Origin: a virus | Reading direction: 5' to 3' (one strand) | Length of the DNA stretch: 64,000 bases | IMG/VR virus record: IMGVR_UViG_3300042542_005394 | Location: 1 to 64,000 of that record | In this document: positions 27,710 to 37,737 of the stretch, piece after piece | Layout: each line of letters opens with the position of its first letter | How positions within the stretch are numbered: position 1 is the stretch's first letter | Position numbers and translations under genes: made by a program | The notes under the pieces: model-generated | The model's database searches: none | Told to the model about the DNA's origin: nothing | Seen by the model: only the letters and a program-made list of their open reading frames with translations

Positions 27710-30700
27710 ATGGGTTGTTGCAATATATATAATAAATCATTTATTATTGATGCTAATTTAGACAAAGCAACTGTAGACATATCCAAATTAAAAGATCTTG
27801 TACCAGCTTACTCCGAAGCCATTAGTGGCATATGGAGACCTATTGTAATACAATCTAGTAATAGCACCTTAAATAAGGTTGATTTTTTAAGACAGGCTGG
27901 GGATTCTACTGCTATTTTTCCATTTAACCCATTGAATTGTCAAAGTCCTTCAGCTCAGTCGTATTCTGCTCTTGTAGAGACCGGTTTATTTGATTGTGAT
28001 TATTGTAATAAAATGTCTCCAATAGATTATCAATCATCTTGGTATCTTAAAGATTCAGAAGGAAATTTTAGACAAGCTTTGGATCAACAAGGTAATCCTT
28101 ATAAGTATCAATTCGTCTCGGACTGTTGCACAGGAGCTTGTGATACCAGAGTTAGGCCAGATGATTTTATCCCTAAAATACCTGTACTAAATCAAAATTA
28201 TCTAAATAAATTTTATGATTTTAAATATCTTAGTCAATTCCCGGCTTCTACCAATGCTGGACTTGGATTTAATGAATTTATAAAGATAATTGGTTCGGAT
28301 ATGTCGAGTTTCAGTAGTAGTCCTGATCTGGTCATAGATTGGAGAATCAAAGACACTATATCAGAAATACCATACGATAAGCTTCAGTCTCAGTATGACA
28401 ATATTGATCAACACAACAAAGCTTTCAGAAAATCAAAACTTGTTTCCAAAACATGCGGCAATTTTATCCTAACCAAAGTAAATCCATTATACACTGGTAT
28501 TTTGCCATCTTATAGCTCTTTTAGCGGTTTGATTGGAAACGACGACCAATCTACAGTATCGAAAGATATTAAGCAGCTAGCGCCTGCGATAGAAGATTTT
28601 ACTGCTCCATATGGTTTTGAACGAATGACATATAATAATATTTTTATCAAAACAAAAAAATTAGCATCTCATTGGAAATGGAATTATGATTCTGGTGTTT
28701 TATGTTGGTATCGACACTATAATACTGGTTTAGTTAACGACACACGACCAATTAGCGGTGTTGATATTTATATCTCTCCAGGAGATGTTTTTTATGCTAA
28801 GAATCAAGGACCAGAACCGCCACCCGTAGCTTTTCCAGAAAACGCCACCAATATTATCAAACCTTGTCCATCTGGAATAAAAGTTATAGAAAGCGGAGCA
28901 ATATCTTGTGTTATTCCTAGCGATTCATCATTTACATATATATCAACAAATTTATATCCTAGATTCATAGAAATTTTTAATAAATTAACGTCAGCAGCTA
29001 GAACAGACGAAAATAATATATCTATGAAACAAAAATTTGAGCTAGCGGCGTTATTGTGCACAGCACCAGAATACGATGATATAACGGTAGACTTAACATC
29101 CCGTAATCCAAGCTATAAATATAGTATTAATCCATATTTTCAGATAGATACTTTAAACAAAGATATGCTTAAAGGCACAACATATGGATCCGTTGGTAAA
29201 TTAAATTATATAAAAAATAAAATTGATCTTATTAATACTTTGGCTGATAAATACGGAGCTTATCTATGGTGCCCTCCCAACACAACCAAAACCATAACAT
29301 TAAAAGATAATATCAAATCTCAGTGTTCCATAAACTTAGATTTCGATACTGTGACATTATCTAATAATACTATATTCTCCAATACTAACTGTTCGCCAAC
29401 AACGGACTGTACTCAGAATACTCCTAGTAAAATTTTTGCATATGCGCAAAAGTTTACTGTTGGGCAAAGTTCGCTAGATTTAAGGTTAAATACCAGAACC
29501 AGATACAAAGTTAAGTGTAGCGAAAACTCGAATATTAAAACAGGCTCAGCTAGGGTTGCTGGATTATATCTAAATAATACTTTATTAAAAGAAACTATAT
29601 ATGATAGTGGATGTTATGTTTTTCAAGATAATTATCCTAGAATTTTAACAGAAGACACCCCAATTGATTCATGCTGTAATAGTAGTAAGACAGATTGTAG
29701 TAATTGCGATTCTGATAGTACATATAATCTTGTTGGAGGAGCCGTTAAGCTGTGCCAACCCTATCAGGGTAATTTAAGCTTTTGTGACGCTCCTTCCGCA
29801 ACCTTCTACAATAATAGCGAAGGATTGGTGGTCGGTACGAGGCCAGCGAGACAAATATTAAATAATACTCTATATCTGAAGAGATCTTATCCCGCCATAG
29901 CTTTTAATCCTCATATTGACAACGTAGCTTTCCATCATCAAGGAGGAGTATATTATTCAAACACTCTTTTAGGTTCTCTAAGCGGTAATACTGTATTTAG
30001 TAAAAATATAGATAGTTTATTTGACGATACCGGAGAAGGGTCTGTTAATATAGAGTTCACTACTAGAGACGTTGGAATTAAAATATATGCTTTATCCATA
30101 GAAAAACTAAGAAAAGATACATCTGATTCTTATAATTGCAGAGGATTTCCGATAAAAGACAAATGTCAATGTTTTGGATTAAGTACAATATCTAATTTTC
30201 CTTATACTTGCAACGATGGCGCAGCTATCACGTTCACTAATAGTCCCCATACTTTATTTACTCCAAATATTTCTACAACTTATAGTCCTAAAATAAAAGC
30301 ATATGGTGGTTATAAAGAATCTAAAATTAATGAAATGTTTGGCGGTGGAGATATAGTAAATAATATTAAAGTACTAAAAAAAGAAATAGAAGATCTAAAT
30401 AAAGCTATAGATTTTCTAGAATTATCCGATTTAAGTTTTGATACTAATGGTATTAGTATTGATACATTAAGATTGCAAAGAACAACTAAAAGTGGAGAAA
30501 TTGATAACTTAAATGTTTCTTTGGCAGAATATCGTATTCCAAATCATCCAGATCCAGAAACAGAACTAGACTCATTGGATCGATACATAGATCCCTTAAA
30601 TCCATATGGAAATGAAAAATCTGTAACTATTAATTTAAATAATTATGTAACTACTGATTATACGGTTCAGTTACCAGCATATGATACCTCTCATTCTGAT

Positions 30701-33700
30701 ATATGGGCAAAAGTTTCAGAAAATGTTGACTTTACCTTGCAAAGATATACAACAAAAGTTGTGCTGAATAACGATACTACAGTTTATGATCAACAAAAAA
30801 AAGCTCTTTCTATTTCTAGCAATAGTCCATCTATTAGTGTTAAATTATCTAATCCATATCTAGAAGCATTACTAGGAGGAGAAAACATACTATATCCTCC
30901 TATAAATTCATTATGTAATCCATATCGTCAGATCGATCCCTTTGTTCCTGTGGCTACTAATTTTGGGTCTAGGGGAGACGAAATTAGCTCTGTTGCTATT
31001 ACTTTTTCTAGAATACCACGTAAACAACTACTAACTTTTTATAACAGACCTTTTCAAGCGATGGGTACTCTTAAAAAAGGATTTTTTCATCCAAACAGCG
31101 GCTTAATAGATCGAAATACATCTGACCCACCCTTAACTCCACTATATACAGATAGCGGAAACAGAATTTATATCAATTATGATCAAAATTTATTTGATAA
31201 TAATAATTCTTTTCTATCTAGTGGTATTGTTTACTATAGTGAAATGAACCCCAATGTACAAAGGGTTATAAATCAAATAGGTCAATTTTCTAATCATAGA
31301 AAAGCTAGACTGTACTTACAAATTAATAATTTATGGTACGAGTATAATACTCCAAATTTATTTGGATTTTATAATCAAGATACTTTAAACATAGGAAAAC
31401 CATTTATATTTGAGTATTTGGATAAAGAAATAAACCAATCCTGCATAGGCCCATGCCTTCCCACTACTGCTAAAAAATTTATAGATTTTAATTTTATATA
31501 CAATTATGATGATAAAAAAAGTAAAATTCCTATTTATTATCAACGACCATTAGTATATAAGAACACAAATAGGCCCAAAATATTAAAAATAGATGGTACT
31601 AGAACATATTTTTTTGTTAAAGAAATAGATAATGCTAGAGTGTCTTTAGCAAATTCAATTGCCAATTTGTCGGAGGATGATCAGGACGCCATTTCTCCTG
31701 AAAATCCCGAGGTTGTGTTATCTACAGGAGAAAGATTTAGGTATATTAGTGGAACAAAAAATGACAAAAAATCATATGTGATTTCAGACTATAATTATTT
31801 ATATCATAACTTTAGTGACTTATATATAGATTACAATTTAAAAAATAACACTAATTATGTTTTCAATACTCATAAAACGTGTAATCAAAAAATAAAAATT
31901 ATAGATGCAGAAAAAGCATCTCGCACTTACGAAGCAAGAATCACTAAAAAAAGATTGTATGCTGTATATACTGATAAGTATGGCAATAAATTATCGTTTA
32001 ATGATAAAACATTTAAAAAATACTTAAAAACATATACTCAATTTGAATTGGACACGCCACTTAGATACGATAAGGCTTACATAGACTTTTCTTGTTTATA
32101 TAATGATTTTAGTAATACTGAAGGTATTGACTCTTTCATCATCTTTAGAAATTTAAAAGAAAATCAAGCACTTAAAAAAGAAAATGACTATATATTATAT
32201 AATAATAATATAGAAACAAAATGGGGAGATTTAATAGATTACGATGGAAATTACCTAAATGAATTAACAAAATATTTTATAGATAAAAATTATCTATACA
32301 ATGTATATCCTTCTTCGCTGTATGGTAACAATTTTTATAAGATTATTGTTAATAATGGAAATTATACGAGGCATCGCTTTAAGGTTAGTGGTACTGAAGG
32401 AATAATTAACTTTGATTTAGAAGATAATGTATATTACAACATACATCAAAAATATAACGTTGATTATGGCTCGTATCATACTGAATATACTTATCAAGAT
32501 TATAACAATTATTTACCATATATGGATATCAATATTTTGCCAACTGGCAATGATATTAATACTAGTAGAGGTTTATTAACAGATAATGGCAGACTTGCTA
32601 ATACGGTAGGTCAAGAGAAAATTTATTCGGGCATAATGAATATTAGTGGAATGCACAAATACTTGGACGATAGTCATGTTTGGGGAGAATACAAAAAACC
32701 ACAAGAAGGTAAATATTTCTGGATCAATTTAGATATTAATTTATCAGGGTTTAAATCTGCTTTATCTCCTGTAAAAGGTTTTTACTCTGATTCTATGAGG
32801 GTGGATCATCCAGTTTTTATATTGGATTCGACAAATTATTCAATAACAACTAATAGTGCAACATGTAGACAAACATTTAATCCAAAGATTTCTTCTTCTA
32901 ACACCGTTTCTTTTAGTTCTAATACATTTAATTTTGATCATTTTAGCATAGTGAATACCGGGTCTTTATTTAATACTGCTAATATTTATTGTGATAGTGA
33001 TAATGTTGTTGGTTGCTCAAACAATGGTTGCGCTGGTCTTGGAGATGCGGGCACGGGCACATATAGTGGGAATTACTCCTTTTATATGCATAAAACCATA
33101 GCAACACCAACTAATATTAATAATATTCCATATATTGTATCTTATGATGCTGGTTTATACAACACTATTGGTAGTAGCGGAGTACCATATATACAAAGAC
33201 ATGAGCTTAAGGCAAAAAATCCATTATTTCCTGTTAGCTTGTGTGATTCTGATATAGGACCCAGACCGGCAAATTATAACGGAGCAATATTAAATGAAGA
33301 ATATCAATCAATACTAAAAGACAGTATATCTGTTATTCATTCTGATATAGTTGACAAAACAGATAAGATGGCAAATGAAATGCTATTTCGTTTAATATAT
33401 GGAGAACAACAAAAAATAAATTATGAAAGAATAGATAGTTCAAATAATCGTATATTTTTAGATGATTTATATAAATACACGCATCCAAGAACAGGTCCAA
33501 AAGATATATATAAAAACATTATTTATGATCTAGATATAACAGCCAACACCGACAAAAGAAAAATTAGCGGTTCTATCAATATAAATGGGGTTCTCGATCT
33601 AAATAAGATCGTATCTGTTACTATTAACGAGATAAACATTATACTAACTATACGAGAAGACCAAAATACTGGAAGTATAAATATAGTAGCAGAAGCTCCG

Positions 33701-34792
33701 GGATTACCAGGAGGTAAAATCACTTCTAAAATTTATGATACTAAAAACATTAGTAAAAACATTATTGTTTCTACTGGCCCCATTTCTGGACCTGGAATTT
33801 CTTTTGCTGCTGACTGCACAGAAAGGGGTCAGATAGATATTAATCTTACTAATGGAATAGAATATGCTGAACTTGAAGGAGTATCTAGTTGTAATAGAAC
33901 AGTAATTAAACCCTGTGATGAGAATGGTAATGGTGGAGAGTTAGGACCAACAGTAGGAACTGAGACAGCAATTTTTCCCAGATGGACGCCTGCTCAAAAC
34001 CCTGATAGTCTTCCGTTTCGTTGTAATAATTTTAATCCGACAGTAGCTTCAATAAGCGGGGTTTTTCAGGGGTCTTGTGTTTGTGGTGCATTAAATTGCA
34101 AAACAGGAAAAGCATCATTACCAAAAAATTTAGGAATATATTTTTATGGATATAATGGAAGCGCTGTAGAACTAAATCCACCTGGTATGATTCCAACAAA
34201 TAGAGGAGTTGGCCCAGTTAATGCTCCAAATAATTGTTTTGTAATTTCGCAAGAGACCGCAGAGATAGAGATAGAGGAAGGAGGCGATAATAGAGGATCT
34301 ATTCCTCCTTGGTATTGGCCTTGTTTTGTTTCAGAATATAATGCAAACTCTTATTTTCCTCATCAATTTGTTACTAGTTTGCTAACTTATGGTTTCTTTT
34401 ATGATACGGGTAGAATACAAGACATAGTACCAACAAAACTAATTGTCGATAAACCTCACGACTTAATTGCTCCAGGTTCTACAACTAACGATTGTGGAAT
34501 ATGTTATAGTATAGACTCAAAAGATCCATTAACAGGAAAAAATAGATACGACTCTATACCCATGGGAAGAGGCTATCCACCATCTCCAACTTCAACATCA
34601 GACGCTTGTGAATGTGAAAATTTTACTTATGGATATTGTAGGAATTCGGATAATGCAGCTGAATGCGTATGCAAGTCACTGACATATGATTATACAGAAT
34701 TCCCTTATACTTTTGAATACTGTAAACATTCGATAACTCTTAAAGGCCATAAGAGAAGAATAACGGGTAAAGTTAGTCCTGATGGTAATTGA
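27710..34792 (+). CDS. Giant cysteine-rich virion protein
   Basis: 2,360 residues from the ATG at 27710, one base after the preceding stop and preceded by an AGGTG ribosome binding site; the upstream in-frame ATG at 27635 would overlap the previous gene by 74 bases and lacks such a site. No known domain recognised. Cysteines cluster as pairs or quartets: MGCCN at the N terminus, FDCDYCNK, SDCCTGACDTR, CCNSSKTDCSNCDSD, CNCxx-like groups, and at the C terminus CECENFTYGYCRNS followed by CVCKSLTYDY. These could bind metals or form disulfides in an extracellular particle. Its length and its position after the hub gene suggest a tail tip or host-contact protein; this is inferred. Confidence 0.65.
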   Translation: MGCCNIYNKSFIIDANLDKATVDISKLKDLVPAYSEAISGIWRPIVIQSSNSTLNKVDFLRQAGDSTAIFPFNPLNCQSPSAQSYSALVETGLFDCDYCNKMSPIDYQSSWYLKDSEGNFRQALDQQGNPYKYQFVSDCCTGACDTRVRPDDFIPKIPVLNQNYLNKFYDFKYLSQFPASTNAGLGFNEFIKIIGSDMSSFSSSPDLVIDWRIKDTISEIPYDKLQSQYDNIDQHNKAFRKSKLVSKTCGNFILTKVNPLYTGILPSYSSFSGLIGNDDQSTVSKDIKQLAPAIEDFTAPYGFERMTYNNIFIKTKKLASHWKWNYDSGVLCWYRHYNTGLVNDTRPISGVDIYISPGDVFYAKNQGPEPPPVAFPENATNIIKPCPSGIKVIESGAISCVIPSDSSFTYISTNLYPRFIEIFNKLTSAARTDENNISMKQKFELAALLCTAPEYDDITVDLTSRNPSYKYSINPYFQIDTLNKDMLKGTTYGSVGKLNYIKNKIDLINTLADKYGAYLWCPPNTTKTITLKDNIKSQCSINLDFDTVTLSNNTIFSNTNCSPTTDCTQNTPSKIFAYAQKFTVGQSSLDLRLNTRTRYKVKCSENSNIKTGSARVAGLYLNNTLLKETIYDSGCYVFQDNYPRILTEDTPIDSCCNSSKTDCSNCDSDSTYNLVGGAVKLCQPYQGNLSFCDAPSATFYNNSEGLVVGTRPARQILNNTLYLKRSYPAIAFNPHIDNVAFHHQGGVYYSNTLLGSLSGNTVFSKNIDSLFDDTGEGSVNIEFTTRDVGIKIYALSIEKLRKDTSDSYNCRGFPIKDKCQCFGLSTISNFPYTCNDGAAITFTNSPHTLFTPNISTTYSPKIKAYGGYKESKINEMFGGGDIVNNIKVLKKEIEDLNKAIDFLELSDLSFDTNGISIDTLRLQRTTKSGEIDNLNVSLAEYRIPNHPDPETELDSLDRYIDPLNPYGNEKSVTINLNNYVTTDYTVQLPAYDTSHSDIWAKVSENVDFTLQRYTTKVVLNNDTTVYDQQKKALSISSNSPSISVKLSNPYLEALLGGENILYPPINSLCNPYRQIDPFVPVATNFGSRGDEISSVAITFSRIPRKQLLTFYNRPFQAMGTLKKGFFHPNSGLIDRNTSDPPLTPLYTDSGNRIYINYDQNLFDNNNSFLSSGIVYYSEMNPNVQRVINQIGQFSNHRKARLYLQINNLWYEYNTPNLFGFYNQDTLNIGKPFIFEYLDKEINQSCIGPCLPTTAKKFIDFNFIYNYDDKKSKIPIYYQRPLVYKNTNRPKILKIDGTRTYFFVKEIDNARVSLANSIANLSEDDQDAISPENPEVVLSTGERFRYISGTKNDKKSYVISDYNYLYHNFSDLYIDYNLKNNTNYVFNTHKTCNQKIKIIDAEKASRTYEARITKKRLYAVYTDKYGNKLSFNDKTFKKYLKTYTQFELDTPLRYDKAYIDFSCLYNDFSNTEGIDSFIIFRNLKENQALKKENDYILYNNNIETKWGDLIDYDGNYLNELTKYFIDKNYLYNVYPSSLYGNNFYKIIVNNGNYTRHRFKVSGTEGIINFDLEDNVYYNIHQKYNVDYGSYHTEYTYQDYNNYLPYMDINILPTGNDINTSRGLLTDNGRLANTVGQEKIYSGIMNISGMHKYLDDSHVWGEYKKPQEGKYFWINLDINLSGFKSALSPVKGFYSDSMRVDHPVFILDSTNYSITTNSATCRQTFNPKISSSNTVSFSSNTFNFDHFSIVNTGSLFNTANIYCDSDNVVGCSNNGCAGLGDAGTGTYSGNYSFYMHKTIATPTNINNIPYIVSYDAGLYNTIGSSGVPYIQRHELKAKNPLFPVSLCDSDIGPRPANYNGAILNEEYQSILKDSISVIHSDIVDKTDKMANEMLFRLIYGEQQKINYERIDSSNNRIFLDDLYKYTHPRTGPKDIYKNIIYDLDITANTDKRKISGSININGVLDLNKIVSVTINEINIILTIREDQNTGSINIVAEAPGLPGGKITSKIYDTKNISKNIIVSTGPISGPGISFAADCTERGQIDINLTNGIEYAELEGVSSCNRTVIKPCDENGNGGELGPTVGTETAIFPRWTPAQNPDSLPFRCNNFNPTVASISGVFQGSCVCGALNCKTGKASLPKNLGIYFYGYNGSAVELNPPGMIPTNRGVGPVNAPNNCFVISQETAEIEIEEGGDNRGSIPPWYWPCFVSEYNANSYFPHQFVTSLLTYGFFYDTGRIQDIVPTKLIVDKPHDLIAPGSTTNDCGICYSIDSKDPLTGKNRYDSIPMGRGYPPSPTSTSDACECENFTYGYCRNSDNAAECVCKSLTYDYTEFPYTFEYCKHSITLKGHKRRITGKVSPDGN

Positions 34793-34821
34793 TATAAAAA
34801 ACTATTTTAGGAAATAAAATA

Positions 34822-35943
34822 ATGACCTTAAAATTAAATATGCAAGAAAAATGCTTGTGGTATTATTGTGAGACTTCTCAGTCCAAAACATATAAAATAT
34901 ATAATTCTACCACTGTTACTAATAATCCACCATATAAAGCTTCTTGTTCTAAAACATTATGTAACATAACATATGACAACAATAGAATCACCATAACACT
35001 AGGAGGAGAAGGAACTAAGGGATGTATTCTTGAAGAAGAATTTATTAAAGGAGATTGTCCTTCAATAACAGTAACGGTACCGGATGATACATTTTCTGTG
35101 GTGGATTCTATTAATAGCGAATGTGATATGGACAATATAAAACCCAATAGAGCAGATATCAATGACCTTGAACCCTCGTGGGATATAGTAACAGAAAATA
35201 GGATTTGTGTATTAGGGTATTTAGTATATGACGGTAATAAAAATGTTGACGGGCCAGTAGGGGATATTGGTGGTTCTGCGGGCATACCCTGTGGTAGATG
35301 TAATGTCGCCTGTGATGGATTTGCTGGTGTTGCTGGTGTAGCATCTCCTATTGGTAACTGCGGAAAGTCTGGAGATGATTCTCGTCCATGGACCACATAT
35401 ATTGGCAATACTAGAGTTATTTTTCCTCTAGCTACTTCTAATGAACAAACTAAAGAGTACTTATACAGAGAATGGGAAAGTAATATGAAGCAAATATATA
35501 ATAATATTGCGGCTTGTAAAAACAGAATACCAGAAGATATCGCTAATCCGTATATCGACAGAACATATAATGTAAATGATATTGTAGAAGGAATAGTGCC
35601 AGGTACCTGCTCATTTAATGTTGGCTCAATAGATTATCCTGCTATATCTTTTAGGGCCCCTAACTCTAGAACAGACAGCACTGTATCTGTTAAGGTGGCA
35701 TACTATAGCTATAGTTATAGAAGACCAAAAAATATACAAGATATTTTAAAAGATAATGCTGTAGAAGGAAGTTCTAAAAAATGCAATGAAAGAGCTTCTC
35801 AGTGTAATGTTACTGTTCCTAAAATTACATCTAGCTACGATACTCCCACTTGCACAGATACTCCTAATTGTTATGATACTAATATAAACAAATGTTCGTC
35901 TTCAGATTATTGTTGTCAAACTAATAAAATATCATATCTGTAA
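34822..35943 (+). CDS. Cysteine-rich tail-module protein
   Basis: 373 residues with 21 cysteines by my count, spread along the protein (KCLWYYC, CSKTLC, CGRCNVAC, CTDTPNC, YCC), an unusually high fraction for a phage protein. No known family recognised. An AGGA ribosome binding site precedes the ATG. Composition matches the preceding giant Cys-rich protein and suggests they work together outside the cell or bind several metals. No signal peptide: in a virion context secretion is not needed, but disulfides would then have to form after lysis. Confidence 0.65.
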   Translation: MTLKLNMQEKCLWYYCETSQSKTYKIYNSTTVTNNPPYKASCSKTLCNITYDNNRITITLGGEGTKGCILEEEFIKGDCPSITVTVPDDTFSVVDSINSECDMDNIKPNRADINDLEPSWDIVTENRICVLGYLVYDGNKNVDGPVGDIGGSAGIPCGRCNVACDGFAGVAGVASPIGNCGKSGDDSRPWTTYIGNTRVIFPLATSNEQTKEYLYREWESNMKQIYNNIAACKNRIPEDIANPYIDRTYNVNDIVEGIVPGTCSFNVGSIDYPAISFRAPNSRTDSTVSVKVAYYSYSYRRPKNIQDILKDNAVEGSSKKCNERASQCNVTVPKITSSYDTPTCTDTPNCYDTNINKCSSSDYCCQTNKISYL

Positions 35944-35945
35944 AA

Positions 35946-36440
35946 ATGATAAATTCTACATATTGCGATCTAAAGCCTTTACACACATTTTTTAATAATA
36001 AACCATTATATCAATGTAGTTACTGTAGCTTGACTGTAGCTCTAGATAATGCCGACACTCAGATACTATGTTTCAAAAAAATGGAAGACATATCCAGAAC
36101 TATTAATAGTAGTCATACTGGCAATAATACGACTAATATATTCCATGTAGATATAAATTCATCTCTTGGAGATACTGTCTTAGCCAAGATACAGCAAGAT
36201 ACAGAACAGTTAGAAAAAGAAGAAATTGAAAAATATCAGGACCTTAATAGATCGGATAATTTATGTTCATCAGAACAAATAGAGCAAAGATTGGCAATAT
36301 GCAATACTTGTGAGTATTTTAAGAATAATTCTTGCTTACTGTGTGGATGTACTATTATAAGAGAAGCTAATTATCAGAATAAACTAGCGCATAAAGATCA
36401 AAAATGCCCAGCAGATAAATGGGGGATTATAACGGATTAA
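35946..36440 (+). CDS. Small protein with C-terminal Cys-rich zinc-binding domain
   Basis: 164 residues. The last 55 residues read RLAICNTCEYF, then CLLCGCTII and later KCPADKWG: a C-x2-C ... C-x2-C-x-C ... CP-x2-KW arrangement found at the ends of many phage proteins of unknown role, where it is read as a zinc-binding fold. A second pair, QCSYC, sits near residue 24. It starts 3 bases after the previous gene and is the last plus-strand gene; its TAA overlaps the stop codon of the converging minus-strand gene. Function unknown; protein-protein or nucleic-acid binding is possible. Confidence 0.7.
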   Translation: MINSTYCDLKPLHTFFNNKPLYQCSYCSLTVALDNADTQILCFKKMEDISRTINSSHTGNNTTNIFHVDINSSLGDTVLAKIQQDTEQLEKEEIEKYQDLNRSDNLCSSEQIEQRLAICNTCEYFKNNSCLLCGCTIIREANYQNKLAHKDQKCPADKWGIITD

Positions 36441-37432
36441 TTTGGGTATTTAAATCTAGCAATCTCTTGAGGTGATTGATACAGCACCGCAATGCATCTT
36501 ATCTCTTCAAATTTATCACCTATCTTAAATCTAGCGATTACTGGTACTTTATTGTTTCCTGACCAGGATCTAAAAAAATGGATATATACGACAAAAAAAC
36601 CTTTAGGAGTAGAGCCCTTTTGCCAGAAAATATTCTCCACTGGGGAGTTTGTTAGCATACCAGAATTAGCATTTCTGTCTATATCCAACATCCCAGCAGA
36701 CAGTCGTCCTACTCTATTTGTCCAGTTTATATTGTCTATCAAACCATTACCTGGAGTATATGTGATATGCAAATCAATATCGTCTATGGTACTCCACATT
36801 ATAGATATTTGTACATCACCAGTCTTAGCTCCAGCCTCAGACAATCTTCTACCAAACTCATCATTCCCATTTGCTCCGCCCCTACCATTTGACGATAAAT
36901 CATTAGTTGTTTTTCTATTTGTTATAGAGCCAGAAAGGTCTTTTATAATACTATTAAGATCTGTTTCTTGCTTTTCCTCACTAGAAAACTCATTTTCATT
37001 CTCAGTATCGGAAGCAGTTACTAATTTTTTAATCAGATCTTTAGTATCGAAATCAGTATATTTTTCTGATGATTGATTTTCTATAACATCATTAATATCG
37101 GCAATATTAGTATCTGAAACGAAATCCACTCTATTGTCAATTTGAATTTTTTCGAAATCAGCTAATTCTTTATCAGTTATTGGAATAGATTCTGCAATTG
37201 TTGGCAAAAGCACATTTGTAAAAATCTCGCTTTCTGCCTCCGAAGAGTTGAATGCCAATGATATTTTAATTGGCTTATGTTTTGGCTCATCGAAAACTAC
37301 GAGAGACATTAATAATAATAATGTAGTATGGAATGCCATACTATGAGCAAAGCCAGAGTCATGTATATAGACACAAAACCAATCAAATGCGTCACAAACT
37401 AACTTTGTTTTTCCAAGGTATTTTTTTGCCAT
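36437..37432 (-). CDS. Membrane-anchored protein with YfaP/DUF2135-like beta domain
   Basis: 331 residues from the ATG at 37432 (an in-frame TTG lies at 37441). A hydrophobic segment HTTLLLLMSLVVF near residues 36-48 would anchor it in the membrane; it is followed by a charged, low-complexity stretch. The C-terminal 140 residues contain QISIMWSTIDDIDLHITYTP, then AGMLDIDRNANSGM and SPVENIFWQKG, the pattern of DUF2135/YfaP-like domains (DLDLHV ... GG-LDVD-N ... PVENIxW), which I associate with bacterial envelope proteins, notably of Planctomycetes. It overlaps the upstream zinc-ribbon gene by 34 bases. Role unknown; modification or protection of the host envelope is one guess. Confidence 0.6.
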   Translation of the reverse strand: MAKKYLGKTKLVCDAFDWFCVYIHDSGFAHSMAFHTTLLLLMSLVVFDEPKHKPIKISLAFNSSEAESEIFTNVLLPTIAESIPITDKELADFEKIQIDNRVDFVSDTNIADINDVIENQSSEKYTDFDTKDLIKKLVTASDTENENEFSSEEKQETDLNSIIKDLSGSITNRKTTNDLSSNGRGGANGNDEFGRRLSEAGAKTGDVQISIMWSTIDDIDLHITYTPGNGLIDNINWTNRVGRLSAGMLDIDRNANSGMLTNSPVENIFWQKGSTPKGFFVVYIHFFRSWSGNNKVPVIARFKIGDKFEEIRCIAVLYQSPQEIARFKYPN

Positions 37433-37734
37433 TTGTGCCAACCGTTATTTGGTAACCAATTATTTTCATCATCTTTTCTTTTGGGGAAAAGTGTGCCACC
37501 TTTTTTATGCTGACCAAATGCCAGCACCGCACCACAATCATTACATCTTAGCTCGTAGTAATCATTGCCTTCTACATTTCTAACAATAAATCTTAGATTA
37601 GTACTACCACACAAGCCACACTTCTCTTCGGAGAAAATTTCCTGTATGAGAGCTAGTTCTTTAAATATTTCTTTCTGTCCGGAACCCTCTAATTCAAATT
37701 GAAGCTTGTCACTAGCGCGATATGTTACTTTCAT
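37399..37734 (-). CDS. Zinc-ribbon protein next to the annealing protein
   Basis: 111 residues with a C4 zinc ribbon, CGLCGS near residue 39 and CNDCGAVLAFGQ near residue 64, then the basic segment KKGGTLFPKRK. Similar small proteins occur beside phage single-strand annealing proteins, which fits the gene just upstream (3-base gap). The role is probably binding DNA or a recombination partner; this rests on context. The ATG at 37734 is the only plausible start. Confidence 0.7.
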   Translation of the reverse strand: MKVTYRASDKLQFELEGSGQKEIFKELALIQEIFSEEKCGLCGSTNLRFIVRNVEGNDYYELRCNDCGAVLAFGQHKKGGTLFPKRKDDENNWLPNNGWHKWQKNTLEKQS

Positions 37735-37737
37735 AAG

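Noticed and set aside
34878-35408. 176-codon minus-strand open frame
   Set aside because: Lies wholly inside the cysteine-rich plus-strand gene; Pro/Ser-rich shadow composition and no ribosome binding site.
36492-37076. 194-codon plus-strand open frame
   Set aside because: Antisense to the membrane-anchored YfaP-like gene, whose domain motifs are convincing; the plus frame shows none.
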